Shown: positions 17,476 to 26,955, counted from the first letter of the stretch. The stretch is 64,000 bases of DNA from Tahibacter amnicola (GCF_025398735.1 NZ_CP104694.1:5421465-5485464); one strand, 5' to 3'. Notes: generated by a model from the sequence alone, not told the origin. Numbers and translations: made by a program.

Positions 17476-20400
17476 ATGAACCCCTATCTGAGGTTGTTCG
17501 CGCTCCTGCTCCTCTGCCTGGCCTGGCCGACCCCTTCCCCGGCGCAGACGCGCCCGCTTGACGAGCTGAACCTGCGGTCCTGGAACGTCGACCAGGGCCT
17601 GCCCCACAACAGTGTCCTGACCATCGGCCAGACCCGTGACGGCATGCTGTGGGTAGGCACCTGGGGCGGCCTTTCGCGCTTTGACGGCGCCGAATTCCGC
17701 ACCTTCAACCGCTCCAACACCTCCGCCATCGGTGACGACGGCGTGCTGGCCATGGCCCCCACGCGCACCGGCGGCCTCTGGGTCGGCACCCACGGCGGCG
17801 GCCTCCTGCGCGTGGAAGACAACCGCATCGAAGGCATCGTCGCCGTTGGCACGACCATCAACGGCCACGTCGGCGCGCTGTGGGACGACGGCAGCACCCT
17901 GTGGATCGGCTCCGAGAGCGGCGGCGTGTATCGCCTGGACCAGGACAAGGTCACGCCGATCCGCGACGAGAACCTGACCCCCAATCTCTCCGTCTATGCC
18001 ATCGTCAGCGACCTGCGCCGCGGCCTGTGGATCGGCACGCGCGACGGCGTCTTCCAGATGCCTGCCAGCGGCGGCCCCAGCCGCCGCTTCGACCTGCCCG
18101 AGAAGCACCGGGACGCCATCGTCTACGACCTCGTCGCCGCGTCCACCGAAGTGCTGTGGGTGGCCACGTCCCACGGCGTGTTCCGCCACGATCCCGAGCA
18201 GGGCTGGCGGCAATATGTGGACAATGTGAGCTATCGCCTGGCGATCGATCCTACCGGCCAGCTGTGGGTCGGCACCCAGGCCGACGGACTGATCCGTATC
18301 GCGGGCGAGTCGGTGCAACGCATGCCGCGATTTCCCGGCGTTCCGGACAGTTTCGTCGCCAGCCTGTTTCCCGATCACGCCAACGGCGTCTGGGCCGGCA
18401 CCAATGGCGGCCTGATCAGCCTGCAGGCGCTGCGTTTCCGAAATCTGTCCAACTTGCAGGGACTGTCCAACAACTTCGTGCGCAGCCTGCTGGAAGCCCC
18501 CGACGGCACCATCTGGGCCGCCACCGCGCGCGGGCTGAACCGCATCAAAGCGGGCAAGATCGACCAGCCTTTCGCCGGCACGCCCCTGGGTGCCGCGTCG
18601 CTGCTCTCGCTGGCGATCGAGCCGGACGGCACGCTCTGGGCCGGCACCTACGTCGACGGGGTCTGGGTCGTCCGCAACGGCAAGCCGGAGCGACCGAACC
18701 TGGGCGACCACCGGCCCCAATCCGTCCGCAGCGTGCTGGTGGCACGCGACGGCACTGTCTGGGTGGGCACCAACGACGGGCCGGTGCATTTCGATCCAGT
18801 GCACCAACGCGTGCTGCCGGATCCGCCCGGCCGCTTCGGCAACGTGATGACCCTGCACGAAGACCGCAAGGGACGGATCTGGATCGGCACCAATGAAAGT
18901 CTCTCGCGCCTGGACGGCGACCAGGTCACCACGTTCGGCGCTGCCCAGGGATTCCAGGGCAAGGCCGTCTTCGGCATCGTCGAGAGTGAATCGGGTGACC
19001 TGTGGGTCGCTACCGACAACGGCCTCGGGCGTCACCGCGACAACCATTTCCATTTTGTCACACCACAGCAGGGGTTGCCGCTCTACACCGTGCTGGGCGT
19101 CGTCCGCGACACGACCGCCGCGCTCTGGCTGACCTCCAACGCCGGCATCTACCGCGTCGCCGAAAGCGAGCTGCACGCCGCACTGGCCAATCCCTCGCAC
19201 CGTTTGCAAGGTCGTCTCTACAACCGCGACGACGGCATGCTGACCAACCAGTGCAACGGCGCATCCAATCCGACGGCACAGCAGGTCCGCTCGGGAGAAC
19301 TGTGGTTCTCGACCGCTGCTGGCATCGCCATCGTCGATCCGCGCGTGGCCGATTCGGTCGCGCCGGAACCGCCTACCGTGGTGATCGACCGGGCCACCAT
19401 CGATGGCCACGAAGTCAATCCGGCCCTGACGCCGCAACTGGAGCCGGGCAGTCACACCATCGCGGTGCAGTTCACCGCCGCCGCACTGACCCAGCGCGGC
19501 AACATCGACTACGCCTATCGCGTCATTGGCATGGACGAACGCTGGGAGCATATCGGCGCCGAGAAAAGCATCCGCCTGGCGAACCTCGCGCCGGGACAGT
19601 ACGCGGTGGAAGTTGCCGCACGGATGGGCGATGGCCCGCTGACCCGGTCTCCGCCCCGTTTCTCCTTCACCATTGCACCGCACCTGTGGGAACGCCGCGG
19701 ATTCCTGCCCGCCGTGATCGCCATCGCGGTGTTGATCAGCTTCGTGGCTTTCAGCCTGCGCAACGCGTCGCTGCGACGGCACAACCGTCTGCTGGAAGAA
19801 CAGGTGTCCGAACGGACGCGCGAGTTGCGCGAGGCCAACGAACGCCAGACCAAGGCGAACGAACAACTGTTCCAGATGAACAGCCAGCTCAACAGCGAAA
19901 TCAGCGACCGTCTGCTGGCCGAACGCACGCTGCACCAGCGCAACGAGGAACTGGCGTCGCTCAATGAGAAGCTGGCCGGTGCGCAGAGCCAGCTGCTGCA
20001 ATCGGACAAGATGGCCTCGGTCGGCCAGTTGGCCGGCGGCGTGGCGCACGAGATCAACACCCCGATCGGATTTGTCGGCGCAAACCTCACCAGCCTGCGC
20101 AACTACACGCAGGAACTCTTCGGCATCATCGACGCCTACCAGCGTGTCGAGGCACGCATCGCCGACGACAGCCCCGCCTGGACCGCGCTGCGCAACCTCA
20201 AGCGCTCGGTCGACCTGGAATTCCTGCGCCAGGACTGCGGCGACCTGCTGCGCGAATCACAGGAGGGTATCGGACGGGTCGCCAAGATCGTGCGTGACCT
20301 GAAGGACTTCTCGCACGTCGACGAAGCCGAATGGCAGTTGGTGGACCTGCACAGCGGACTGGACACGGCGCTCAACCTGCTGGCGCACGAGCTCAAGCAC

Positions 20401-20823
20401 CGGGCCACCATCATCAAGGAATACGGGCGCCTGCCCTTGGTCGAATGCCTGCCGTTCCAGGTCAACCAGGTGTTCCTGGCGTTGCTACGCAATGCGATGC
20501 AGGCGATCGACAATCAGGGCACCATCACCATCCGCACCCGTGCCGAGCCGGACTTCGTCACGGTCGAGGTGGCCGATACCGGAAAGGGCATTCCGGAAGC
20601 GCATCTTCATCGTATATTCGAACCGTTCTTCACCACGCGCCCGGTGGGATTTGGTACCGGGCTGGGGTTGTCGGTGGCCTACAGCATCGTGCAGACCCAC
20701 GGCGGAACGATCTCCGTGACCAGCGAAGAGGGCGTCGGCAGCACCTTCGTCGTGCGGCTGCCGCTGGTTGCCAACCGGTTGCTGGGCGGAGTGATCATTC
20801 CCGACACGCGGGAATCCACCTGA
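17476..20823 (+). CDS. Propeller-sensor histidine kinase (Reg_prop, Y_Y_Y, HATPase)
   Basis: A 1115-residue membrane kinase. After a signal peptide (LRLFALLLLCLAWPTPSPAQ) come repeated two-component-regulator propeller blades, recognised by the recurrent IWIGT/LWVGT triads, for about 640 residues. A Y_Y_Y-type beta domain follows (YAYRVIGMDERWEHIG), then one transmembrane helix near residues 741-761, a coiled coil, and a kinase core. The phosphorylation site is His858 in GGVAHEINTP; the N-box (LLRNAMQAIDNQG) and G-boxes (DTGKGIP, GFGTGLGLS) are intact. No receiver or output domain is fused, so it must pass phosphate to a separate regulator. It senses an unknown periplasmic signal. The lodA-like gene starts 268 bases downstream. 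Confidence 0.9.
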   Translation: MNPYLRLFALLLLCLAWPTPSPAQTRPLDELNLRSWNVDQGLPHNSVLTIGQTRDGMLWVGTWGGLSRFDGAEFRTFNRSNTSAIGDDGVLAMAPTRTGGLWVGTHGGGLLRVEDNRIEGIVAVGTTINGHVGALWDDGSTLWIGSESGGVYRLDQDKVTPIRDENLTPNLSVYAIVSDLRRGLWIGTRDGVFQMPASGGPSRRFDLPEKHRDAIVYDLVAASTEVLWVATSHGVFRHDPEQGWRQYVDNVSYRLAIDPTGQLWVGTQADGLIRIAGESVQRMPRFPGVPDSFVASLFPDHANGVWAGTNGGLISLQALRFRNLSNLQGLSNNFVRSLLEAPDGTIWAATARGLNRIKAGKIDQPFAGTPLGAASLLSLAIEPDGTLWAGTYVDGVWVVRNGKPERPNLGDHRPQSVRSVLVARDGTVWVGTNDGPVHFDPVHQRVLPDPPGRFGNVMTLHEDRKGRIWIGTNESLSRLDGDQVTTFGAAQGFQGKAVFGIVESESGDLWVATDNGLGRHRDNHFHFVTPQQGLPLYTVLGVVRDTTAALWLTSNAGIYRVAESELHAALANPSHRLQGRLYNRDDGMLTNQCNGASNPTAQQVRSGELWFSTAAGIAIVDPRVADSVAPEPPTVVIDRATIDGHEVNPALTPQLEPGSHTIAVQFTAAALTQRGNIDYAYRVIGMDERWEHIGAEKSIRLANLAPGQYAVEVAARMGDGPLTRSPPRFSFTIAPHLWERRGFLPAVIAIAVLISFVAFSLRNASLRRHNRLLEEQVSERTRELREANERQTKANEQLFQMNSQLNSEISDRLLAERTLHQRNEELASLNEKLAGAQSQLLQSDKMASVGQLAGGVAHEINTPIGFVGANLTSLRNYTQELFGIIDAYQRVEARIADDSPAWTALRNLKRSVDLEFLRQDCGDLLRESQEGIGRVAKIVRDLKDFSHVDEAEWQLVDLHSGLDTALNLLAHELKHRATIIKEYGRLPLVECLPFQVNQVFLALLRNAMQAIDNQGTITIRTRAEPDFVTVEVADTGKGIPEAHLHRIFEPFFTTRPVGFGTGLGLSVAYSIVQTHGGTISVTSEEGVGSTFVVRLPLVANRLLGGVIIPDTREST

Positions 20824-21021
20824 GGCGCGCGGGAACACGGGCCAGGTGCGGACGCCGATCACCGAGGCAGGCCTGAGCAAGCCGGCGGACTGGATTCCTG
20901 CCGCCGCCCACGCCCCCGTCGGCTCGCTGCGGGTCCGAAGGAATGACGCGCGGCATTGCGCAGCCCCCTCCACGCCGGCGCGCGCCAACGCGAAATCACA
21001 CCCTTTCACCACAACATGACC

Positions 21022-21057
21022 TTGTGTCATTCACAATATGTACACAATACGGTGTAC
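21022..21057 (+). promoter_or_regulatory. Two adjacent dyad elements upstream of the lodA-like gene
   Basis: Two inverted repeats lie 35-70 bases before the ATG at 21092: TTGTG-TCATT-CACAA (21022-21036) and, three bases on, a perfect GTACAC-6-GTGTAC dyad (21040-21057). They resemble operator half-sites of dimeric repressors and lie in the promoter zone; a TTCACA/TACGAT pair 19 bases apart overlaps them as a possible promoter. The binding protein is unknown. Confidence 0.45.
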
Positions 21058-21091
21058 GATACCGGCCAGTCTCGTCACCGGAGCGCCGGGT

Positions 21092-22951
21092 ATGTCACGC
21101 AAGCACAGCGACGACGCACGTATCGCCTACGCCAGGATCCATCCCGCCATCGGCGTGGCCCGCGTCGGCAATTCCACCCAGGACGACGGCTACTACATCG
21201 GACCGCAGGTTCCTGATCCACCACCCTCTCCTCCCGGTGCCTATCGCGATGCCAGCGGTGCGCTCAAACGGGAAGTCGCGCAGTTTCGAATTTACGGCTA
21301 CGACGGCGAGGGCCGGGTCGTGCGCGAGCTCACCATGGCTGACGCGCAGATCACCTGGACCGTGGAGCTGGCCAACCGCAAGGCGGCCTGGTACGACTTC
21401 GAGCTGGCCCTGGACATTCCCGAGGCCGCGGCCGCGCCACCGTCGACACGGCGCAATGCGGACGTGATCGACCGCGCGTCGCTGGTCATCCTGCCCGGCC
21501 CGCGCCACATCGACGCACCGGCCCGGCAGGGCAGCGCGTACCGGTTCGATGGCGGCACCTTCCTGGGCATCGAGGTTCCGTTGGGCGAGTTGCGTACGGA
21601 CGATGCCGGCCGGCTGCTGGTCTTCGGCGGCCATGGCAAGTCGGCGTCGATCAACCAGCAGCCCCCAACCACCTTCGCCAACAATGACGGCTGGTACGAC
21701 GACACCAGCGACGGGCCGGTGACAGCCACGGTACGCCTGGGCGACCGCGAAATCGCCGTTTCCCCGGCCTGGGTCGTGGTGGCGCCGCCCAACTACGGGC
21801 CGCAACAGAAATCGGTGCGTACGCTGTACGCGCTGCTCACGGACGTCGCTGTCCAGGCAGGCATGCTCCCGGCCCCGACGACACCCTCGTTCCGGCACGA
21901 CATCCTCCCGGTCCTGCGCGCGCTGTGCGACCTGCAATGGATGAACGCCGGGTTTTCCGCCGGCTTCGGCTATGGCATGCCGCAGCACTTTCTCGATCCA
22001 CGCTACCTGTCGCAACTGGCGGATCCGTCCGATACCTACCGGGAACTGCGCCGCACCGTTGCGAACATGTTCCGCAATCCGGCCGACGGGGATATCTCGC
22101 TCAAGCCCTGGCCCTGGGTCTATGGCGACGCCATGAACGTGCCGATGCCCGAAGTGAAAAACGCCATGAATGCCCTGACGACCACGCAACTGGCCCTGCT
22201 CGATGCCTGGGCCGAAGGGCGGTTCGTGGCCGATCTCGATCCATCCGCGGCGCCACCGGCAACGATTGATGAAGTGCCACTGGAAGCACAGCCGCAGACC
22301 CTCGACCGCGCGGCACTGGAATTCTGCCTGGCAGACGCCTTCCATCCGGGCTGCGAGGTCACCTGGCCCGTGCGCCACGCCACGATGTACATGGCGCCGT
22401 ACCGCTGGCGCCACCGGCAGCCCGGCAATCCCGAACCGGACTACGGCTCGACCCTCACCAGCGCCGAGGCGCTGTCCTACAACGGTCCGCTCTACGCCCA
22501 GTTTCCCGGTTCGCTCACGCGCTGGATGGCGATTCCCTGGCAGACCGACACGGCCAGCTGCCGGTCCGGCTACGACCCGCAGTACGACCCCTACCTGCCG
22601 ACGTTCTGGCCGGCGCGCGTACCCAACCAGGTACTGTCGGCCGAGAACTACGCGAAGGTGATGGATACCTCGCTGCCCCGCGAAGAACGCCTGGCGGCCT
22701 ACATGGAACGCGCCGACTGGGATCGCACGCTGGGCGCCGGCTACATGAACCAGCTGGCCAACATGATCACGCGCTTTCCGGAGATGGGCGTCGTCGAAGT
22801 ACGGCCCGGCATCGCCGGGGATCCGGACTTCCCGCCGGTCATGCAGGTGGAAGATCGCGGCGGCGAACACCTGACGCCACAGGAGAAGCAACAGACCGTC
22901 TCGGAAATGCGCCATGCCGGAAAGGCGCAGCGCTTCCTGGTTGTGAAATAG
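21092..22951 (+). CDS. LodA/GoxA-type CTQ-dependent amine/amino-acid oxidase
   Basis: A 619-residue protein of the LodA family, whose members (lysine epsilon-oxidase, glycine oxidase) oxidise amino acids with release of hydrogen peroxide. They use a cysteine-tryptophylquinone (CTQ) cofactor made from their own Cys and Trp. The family start is seen in ARIHPAIGVARVGNS with ...YYIGP. The candidate cofactor Cys is Cys412 (EFCLADAFHPG) and the candidate Trp is Trp478 or Trp483 (TRWMAIPWQTD). The spacing of ~66-71 residues is close to that in the lysine oxidase. Substrate specificity cannot be read. The ATG at 21092 matches the family; the earlier in-frame Met does not. There is no classical signal peptide, as usual in this family. 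The partner flavoprotein follows directly. Confidence 0.85.
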   Translation: MSRKHSDDARIAYARIHPAIGVARVGNSTQDDGYYIGPQVPDPPPSPPGAYRDASGALKREVAQFRIYGYDGEGRVVRELTMADAQITWTVELANRKAAWYDFELALDIPEAAAAPPSTRRNADVIDRASLVILPGPRHIDAPARQGSAYRFDGGTFLGIEVPLGELRTDDAGRLLVFGGHGKSASINQQPPTTFANNDGWYDDTSDGPVTATVRLGDREIAVSPAWVVVAPPNYGPQQKSVRTLYALLTDVAVQAGMLPAPTTPSFRHDILPVLRALCDLQWMNAGFSAGFGYGMPQHFLDPRYLSQLADPSDTYRELRRTVANMFRNPADGDISLKPWPWVYGDAMNVPMPEVKNAMNALTTTQLALLDAWAEGRFVADLDPSAAPPATIDEVPLEAQPQTLDRAALEFCLADAFHPGCEVTWPVRHATMYMAPYRWRHRQPGNPEPDYGSTLTSAEALSYNGPLYAQFPGSLTRWMAIPWQTDTASCRSGYDPQYDPYLPTFWPARVPNQVLSAENYAKVMDTSLPREERLAAYMERADWDRTLGAGYMNQLANMITRFPEMGVVEVRPGIAGDPDFPPVMQVEDRGGEHLTPQEKQQTVSEMRHAGKAQRFLVVK

Positions 22952-22965
22952 GGATTTGTAGCCTC

Positions 22966-24114
22966 GTGAACACCGCCATCCCTCCCGGCCATTGGGACGT
23001 CGCCATCATCGGTGCCGGTCCGGCCGGTTGCGCACTCGCCTGCGCACTGGCGCCTGGGCATCGCGTGCTGGTGGTCGAGCGCCATGTTGAGGCGAGCCGT
23101 CTGCGTATCGGCGAATCGCTCCCCGGCGCGGCGCTGCCGATCCTCGCGCGGCTCGGGCTCGATGCGGCATTTCTGCAATCCGGGCACACCCCGCGCGGGG
23201 CTACCGTGTCGGCCTGGGATACCGCCGAACCGGTCTGGCGCGACAGTCTGCGCGACCCGGCCGGAACCGGCTGGCACCTGGATCGCGCCCGGTTCGACGC
23301 CCAGCTGCGCCAGGCCGCGGCCGCGCGCGGTGCCACGCTCCTGCATGGCGCCGTACAGCACGTCGCCCGGGGCTCGGACCGCACCTGGCAATTCGACGTG
23401 GAGTCGGCCGGCCTCGCACGGCGTCACAGCGCCCAGGTTGTGGTCGATGCCGGCGGCCGCAGCAGCCGCCTGGCGCGCCTGCTGGGTGCTACGCGCGAGG
23501 AAGCAGAGCCCGTGCTCTGCCTGCATGTTTTTCTGCAACCGCACGATGATGACCGGGACCAGCGCACCGTGATCGAGGCCGCGCCCTACGGCTGGTGGTA
23601 CAGCGTCCGCACGCCCTCTGGCGGCCGCGTCGTCGCGCTGCATGTAGACGCCCAGGATCCACACCGGCGCCAATGGCGCGACCCCGGCAACTTCTTCGCC
23701 GCTGCGCGGCAATGCCCCCTGGTGGCGGGCGTCATCGGCGCGCGCACCGCGCCCACCGTCGAGGTGCGGCCTGCGGGCGCCAGCCGGTTGAGCGAGCCCG
23801 CCGGCACCGGCTGGCTCGCGGTGGGCGATGCGGCCGTGGCCTTTGATCCCATCGCCTCGCAGGGGCTCTTCCACGCACTGGCCAGCGGTCATCACGGCGC
23901 GCAGGTCATCGCGGATATTCTGGCCGGACGTCCCTCCGCACTGGTGCAGTACGCGCGGGAAACGCAGGCCGTCTGGGAGCGCTACCGCGTGCACGCGGCC
24001 CTGACCTACAGCGGTCCGGAACGCTTCCGGCGTCATCCGTTCTGGGCGGCTCGACGGGTCAGCCACGCGACCCTGCCCGCGCAAAGGGCGGCACTGGCGC
24101 AGGCCGGCCACTAG
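22966..24114 (+). CDS. LodB-type FAD-dependent maturation flavoprotein
   Basis: A 382-residue FAD-binding monooxygenase-fold protein. It shows the N-terminal dinucleotide-binding motif (VAIIGAGPAGCALACALA), the conserved mid-region with RIGESLPG, and the second FAD motif GDAAVAFDPIASQGLFHAL. LodB-like proteins are needed to generate the CTQ cofactor in the partner LodA-type oxidase. The adjacency 14 bases downstream of the lodA-like gene makes that role likely. It uses a GTG start. The family is related to the tryptophan halogenases and geranylgeranyl reductases, so a hydroxylating chemistry on the Trp side chain is plausible. Confidence 0.85.
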   Translation: MNTAIPPGHWDVAIIGAGPAGCALACALAPGHRVLVVERHVEASRLRIGESLPGAALPILARLGLDAAFLQSGHTPRGATVSAWDTAEPVWRDSLRDPAGTGWHLDRARFDAQLRQAAAARGATLLHGAVQHVARGSDRTWQFDVESAGLARRHSAQVVVDAGGRSSRLARLLGATREEAEPVLCLHVFLQPHDDDRDQRTVIEAAPYGWWYSVRTPSGGRVVALHVDAQDPHRRQWRDPGNFFAAARQCPLVAGVIGARTAPTVEVRPAGASRLSEPAGTGWLAVGDAAVAFDPIASQGLFHALASGHHGAQVIADILAGRPSALVQYARETQAVWERYRVHAALTYSGPERFRRHPFWAARRVSHATLPAQRAALAQAGH

Positions 24115-24185
24115 CTGAAGTTCGCCGGTCCTTGCCCGGCACGACGGCGCTTGGCAAGCTGCGCTTTTCCCGCGGTACTTCGTTC

Positions 24186-25538
24186 ATGCACGTCGATCAA
24201 CTGGATGCATTGGAAAGCGCGCTCGCCGCCTCGCCGGACAACCTGCCGCTGCTGACCCTCGCCCTGCAGGCCTGCGCGGACGCGGGCGATGATGCACGCG
24301 CGCAACGCCTGCTCGGACTGGCGCAACCGGCGACGCAGGCTGCTCTTCCGGGGTCATTGCAACTGAAGCTGGCGGTACTGGCGCTGGAGAACGAGGACTA
24401 CGCCCGCGCGCTCGAACAATCGCCGACCGACCAGCCGGAAGGACGACTGTTGCGTGCGCGGGCACTGCTTGCGCTCGGTCGCCGTGAAGAGGCCGGCCAG
24501 GAATACCGCGCTGCGGTGAAGGCCAACCCGACGTTGGAAGATGCGCGTATCGCCGCCGAACTGGGTGGAAAGATCGTCTCACTGGACGCCGCCCGCCGGC
24601 TTGGCGCCGAGCGCACCGTCGCCAATGACGATACCGACCAGAGCGAAGTGGTGCGCCTGCTCAAACCCGACAACGAGCGGGCCACGTTCGCGGATGTCGG
24701 CGGCCTGGATGCCGTCAAACAACATATCCGCCGGCGCATCATCACGCCGTTCCAGAAACCGTCGCTGTTTGACCGGTTCCGCCGGCGTGCCGGCGGCGGC
24801 ATTCTCATGTACGGCCCTCCCGGCTGCGGCAAGACGCTGCTCGCGCGCGCTACCGCCGGTGAGTGCGGCGCCAGGTTCTTCAACGTCGCGATCGAAGATG
24901 TCCTCGACATGTGGCTGGGCGAATCCGAGCGCAAACTGCACGCGGTGTTTGAAGAAGCACGCCGCGCGGCGCCAGCGGTGCTCTTCTTCGACGAGATTGA
25001 GGCCATCGGCGGCCGTCGCGAGTACACACGCGAGGCGACCTCGTCAAAGCTGGTCAGCCAGTTCCTGGCCGAGCTGGACGGCTTCTCGCAGAACAATCAC
25101 GGCGTGCTGATCCTGGGCGCCACCAATGTGCCCTGGGCGATTGATGCGGCGTTCCGGCGCCCCGGCCGCTTTGATCGCGTCCTGTTCGTGCCGCCGCCAG
25201 ACCAGGCCGCACGCGAAGACATCCTGCGCGGCCTGCTGCGTGACCGCCCGACCTCGGGGACCATCGATGTCGCCTCGCTCGCGCGTGGCACAACCGGCTT
25301 CTCGGGCGCCGACCTGCGCCATCTGGTGGAATCGGCGATCGACGAGGCGATCGAAGCGTCGCTGCAAGCGGGCCAGGAAGTGCCGATGACAATGGCGCAC
25401 CTGAAGACGGCGCTGGCAGAGGTACGCCCGACGACCACCGAATGGCTCACCACGGCGCGCAACTACGCGCGTTATGCCAACGAAGGCGGCCAGTACGACG
25501 ACGTGCTGGCGTTCATCAAACAACACGGACGCAGCTGA
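24186..25538 (+). CDS. TPR-AAA+ ATPase (meiotic-clade-like)
   Basis: A 450-residue protein. The N-terminal ~150 residues have TPR-like helical pairs (ALEQSPTDQPEGRLLRARALLALGR). One AAA+ domain follows: Walker A GPPGCGKTLLARA, Walker B LFFDEIEA, a second region of homology with arginine finger (AIDAAFRRPGRFDRV), and a C-terminal lid. The pore/loop and 'FADVGGLDAVKQ' start resemble Vps4/katanin/Cdc48-type AAA proteins. It is the first of a coupled trio with two membrane proteins, suggesting a membrane-associated remodelling machine; the target is unknown. The ATG at 24186 is chosen because the helical repeats begin there. Confidence 0.83.
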   Translation: MHVDQLDALESALAASPDNLPLLTLALQACADAGDDARAQRLLGLAQPATQAALPGSLQLKLAVLALENEDYARALEQSPTDQPEGRLLRARALLALGRREEAGQEYRAAVKANPTLEDARIAAELGGKIVSLDAARRLGAERTVANDDTDQSEVVRLLKPDNERATFADVGGLDAVKQHIRRRIITPFQKPSLFDRFRRRAGGGILMYGPPGCGKTLLARATAGECGARFFNVAIEDVLDMWLGESERKLHAVFEEARRAAPAVLFFDEIEAIGGRREYTREATSSKLVSQFLAELDGFSQNNHGVLILGATNVPWAIDAAFRRPGRFDRVLFVPPPDQAAREDILRGLLRDRPTSGTIDVASLARGTTGFSGADLRHLVESAIDEAIEASLQAGQEVPMTMAHLKTALAEVRPTTTEWLTTARNYARYANEGGQYDDVLAFIKQHGRS

Positions 25539-25539
25539 G

Positions 25540-26013
25540 ATGACCACTGCCCGCTATGTGCTGCCGGACGAACCCAGCCCCGGCCCGATGGCGAAACTCG
25601 CCGTCAATCCCATCTGGCCACTGCTGGCCTGCATGCTCGTGGGTACCTGGCTGGGTGTCCTGTGGTTTGCCTTCAACAGTTTTGCGATGGGCAGCCCGAC
25701 CTGGCGGCGCGAGCTGGCCATGCTCGCGCTGGCCTTCCTGGGCGGAACGGTCCTGGTGTTCGGACTGGTCTATGCCTTCTCTGTCGGTTGGCTCGACAAA
25801 CAGAGCCTGCGTTATGCCTGGCTGAGTGTCACGGCGCTGCGCCTGTGCTGCTTCTACGTCGTCCACCTGGCGCAATCGCGCACATTTGAACTGTTCACCT
25901 ATTTCGGCGGCAAGCCGGCACAGGGCGCCGTGGTGCTGATCCTCGGCGTGCTGAGCAGATCGGCGGTGTCCGAATTCCTGGGCATGGGCATCCTGGCGGT
26001 GATCCTGCTATGA
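25540..26013 (+). CDS. Integral membrane protein of unknown function
   Basis: A 157-residue hydrophobic protein with four probable transmembrane helices (around PLLACMLVGTWLGVLWFAF, MLALAFLGGTVLVFGLVYAF, ALRLCCFYVVHL, VVLILGVLSRSAVSEFLG). The ATG lies 2 bases after the AAA ATPase stop, and its stop overlaps the next start by 4 bases (ATGA), so it is co-translated with both neighbours. I do not recognise the family. Its likely job is to anchor or recruit the AAA and TPR partners at the membrane. Confidence 0.75.
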   Translation: MTTARYVLPDEPSPGPMAKLAVNPIWPLLACMLVGTWLGVLWFAFNSFAMGSPTWRRELAMLALAFLGGTVLVFGLVYAFSVGWLDKQSLRYAWLSVTALRLCCFYVVHLAQSRTFELFTYFGGKPAQGAVVLILGVLSRSAVSEFLGMGILAVILL

Positions 26014-26942
26014 ACCCGACGTCGAACGACCGCCTGTTCAACCTGGCCATGCGCCAGATGCAGCACGGCCAGCTCCAGGAAGCGATGGACACGCTGTGCA
26101 ATGTCCTCGCCCACCAGCCGGACAGCGCCCTCGCCCACGCCCTGCTCGCCCTCTGCCTGCGTGACCGCAAGCGCCTGTCCAGTGCCGAGCAGGAGGCGGG
26201 CGCCGCACTCGCCCTGGCGCCGCAGCTGTGGTTCGCCCACATGGCGATGGGCCTGGTGCAGCAAGGTCTGCGCAAGCCCGAGCTGGCCAGGACGCACCTG
26301 ATGACCGCGATCGAGCTGGCCCCCACGGAAGACTGGCCGCGGCGCGAACTTGGCCGCCACTATCTGATGCTGGACCAGCGCACCAAAGCGCTCGAATGGA
26401 TCGAAAGCGCCTGCGCCGCCGACCCTACCGACACGGCCAATCTCGCCCTCCTGGCGCAATGGCATCTGGAAGGCCGCGCATTCGACCGCGCCGAGGCCGT
26501 CGCCCGAGAGGCGCTGGCCATCGACCCGCAATCGCAGGACGCGCTGGTCGTCCTGGGCTGGGTCGCCTTGCGCCAGAACCGCCTGGAGGAAGCGCAGGAA
26601 CACGCGGTCTGGGCGGTCCAGCAGAACCCGGAGGACGAAAGCGCCCTGCGCCTTCTGGTGGCGATCAAGACCCGGCGCAGTCCCCTGCTCGGCCTGTGGT
26701 TCCGCTTCAACTCCTTCCTGGTGGGTGGCGGCGGCACGCGCATGGTATTGCTCCTGGTCGGCATGTACCTGGCGTATCGGGTGCTCACGCTGCTGCTGCA
26801 CGATCTGGAGCAGCCCACCGCCGCCACGATGCTCAATTACGTCTGGCTGGCGTTTGTCATCTATACATGGGTGGCACCTGCGCAGTTCCAGCGCATGCTG
26901 CGCAAGGAGCTGGAGCAGGTGAAGCTGAAACCGGACTTCTGA
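26010..26942 (+). CDS. TPR membrane protein
   Basis: A 310-residue protein whose N-terminal ~220 residues are a solenoid of tetratricopeptide repeats, for example AMDTLCNVLAHQPDSALAHA and AEAVAREALAIDPQSQDALV. Two C-terminal transmembrane helices follow (MVLLLVGMYLAYRVLTLLL and ATMLNYVWLAFVIYTWVA). TPR domains bind proteins; the topology suggests an inner-membrane scaffold with cytoplasmic repeats. It overlaps the upstream gene by 4 bases (ATGA). Together with the AAA ATPase it looks like one functional unit. Confidence 0.82.
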   Translation: MNPTSNDRLFNLAMRQMQHGQLQEAMDTLCNVLAHQPDSALAHALLALCLRDRKRLSSAEQEAGAALALAPQLWFAHMAMGLVQQGLRKPELARTHLMTAIELAPTEDWPRRELGRHYLMLDQRTKALEWIESACAADPTDTANLALLAQWHLEGRAFDRAEAVAREALAIDPQSQDALVVLGWVALRQNRLEEAQEHAVWAVQQNPEDESALRLLVAIKTRRSPLLGLWFRFNSFLVGGGGTRMVLLLVGMYLAYRVLTLLLHDLEQPTAATMLNYVWLAFVIYTWVAPAQFQRMLRKELEQVKLKPDF

Positions 26943-26955
26943 CATCACCCCGGCC

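Noticed and set aside
17434-20049. Long open frame of 871 codons on the minus strand
   Set aside because: It is the antisense frame of the propeller kinase, kept open by GC-rich codon bias; no start signal or family motif.
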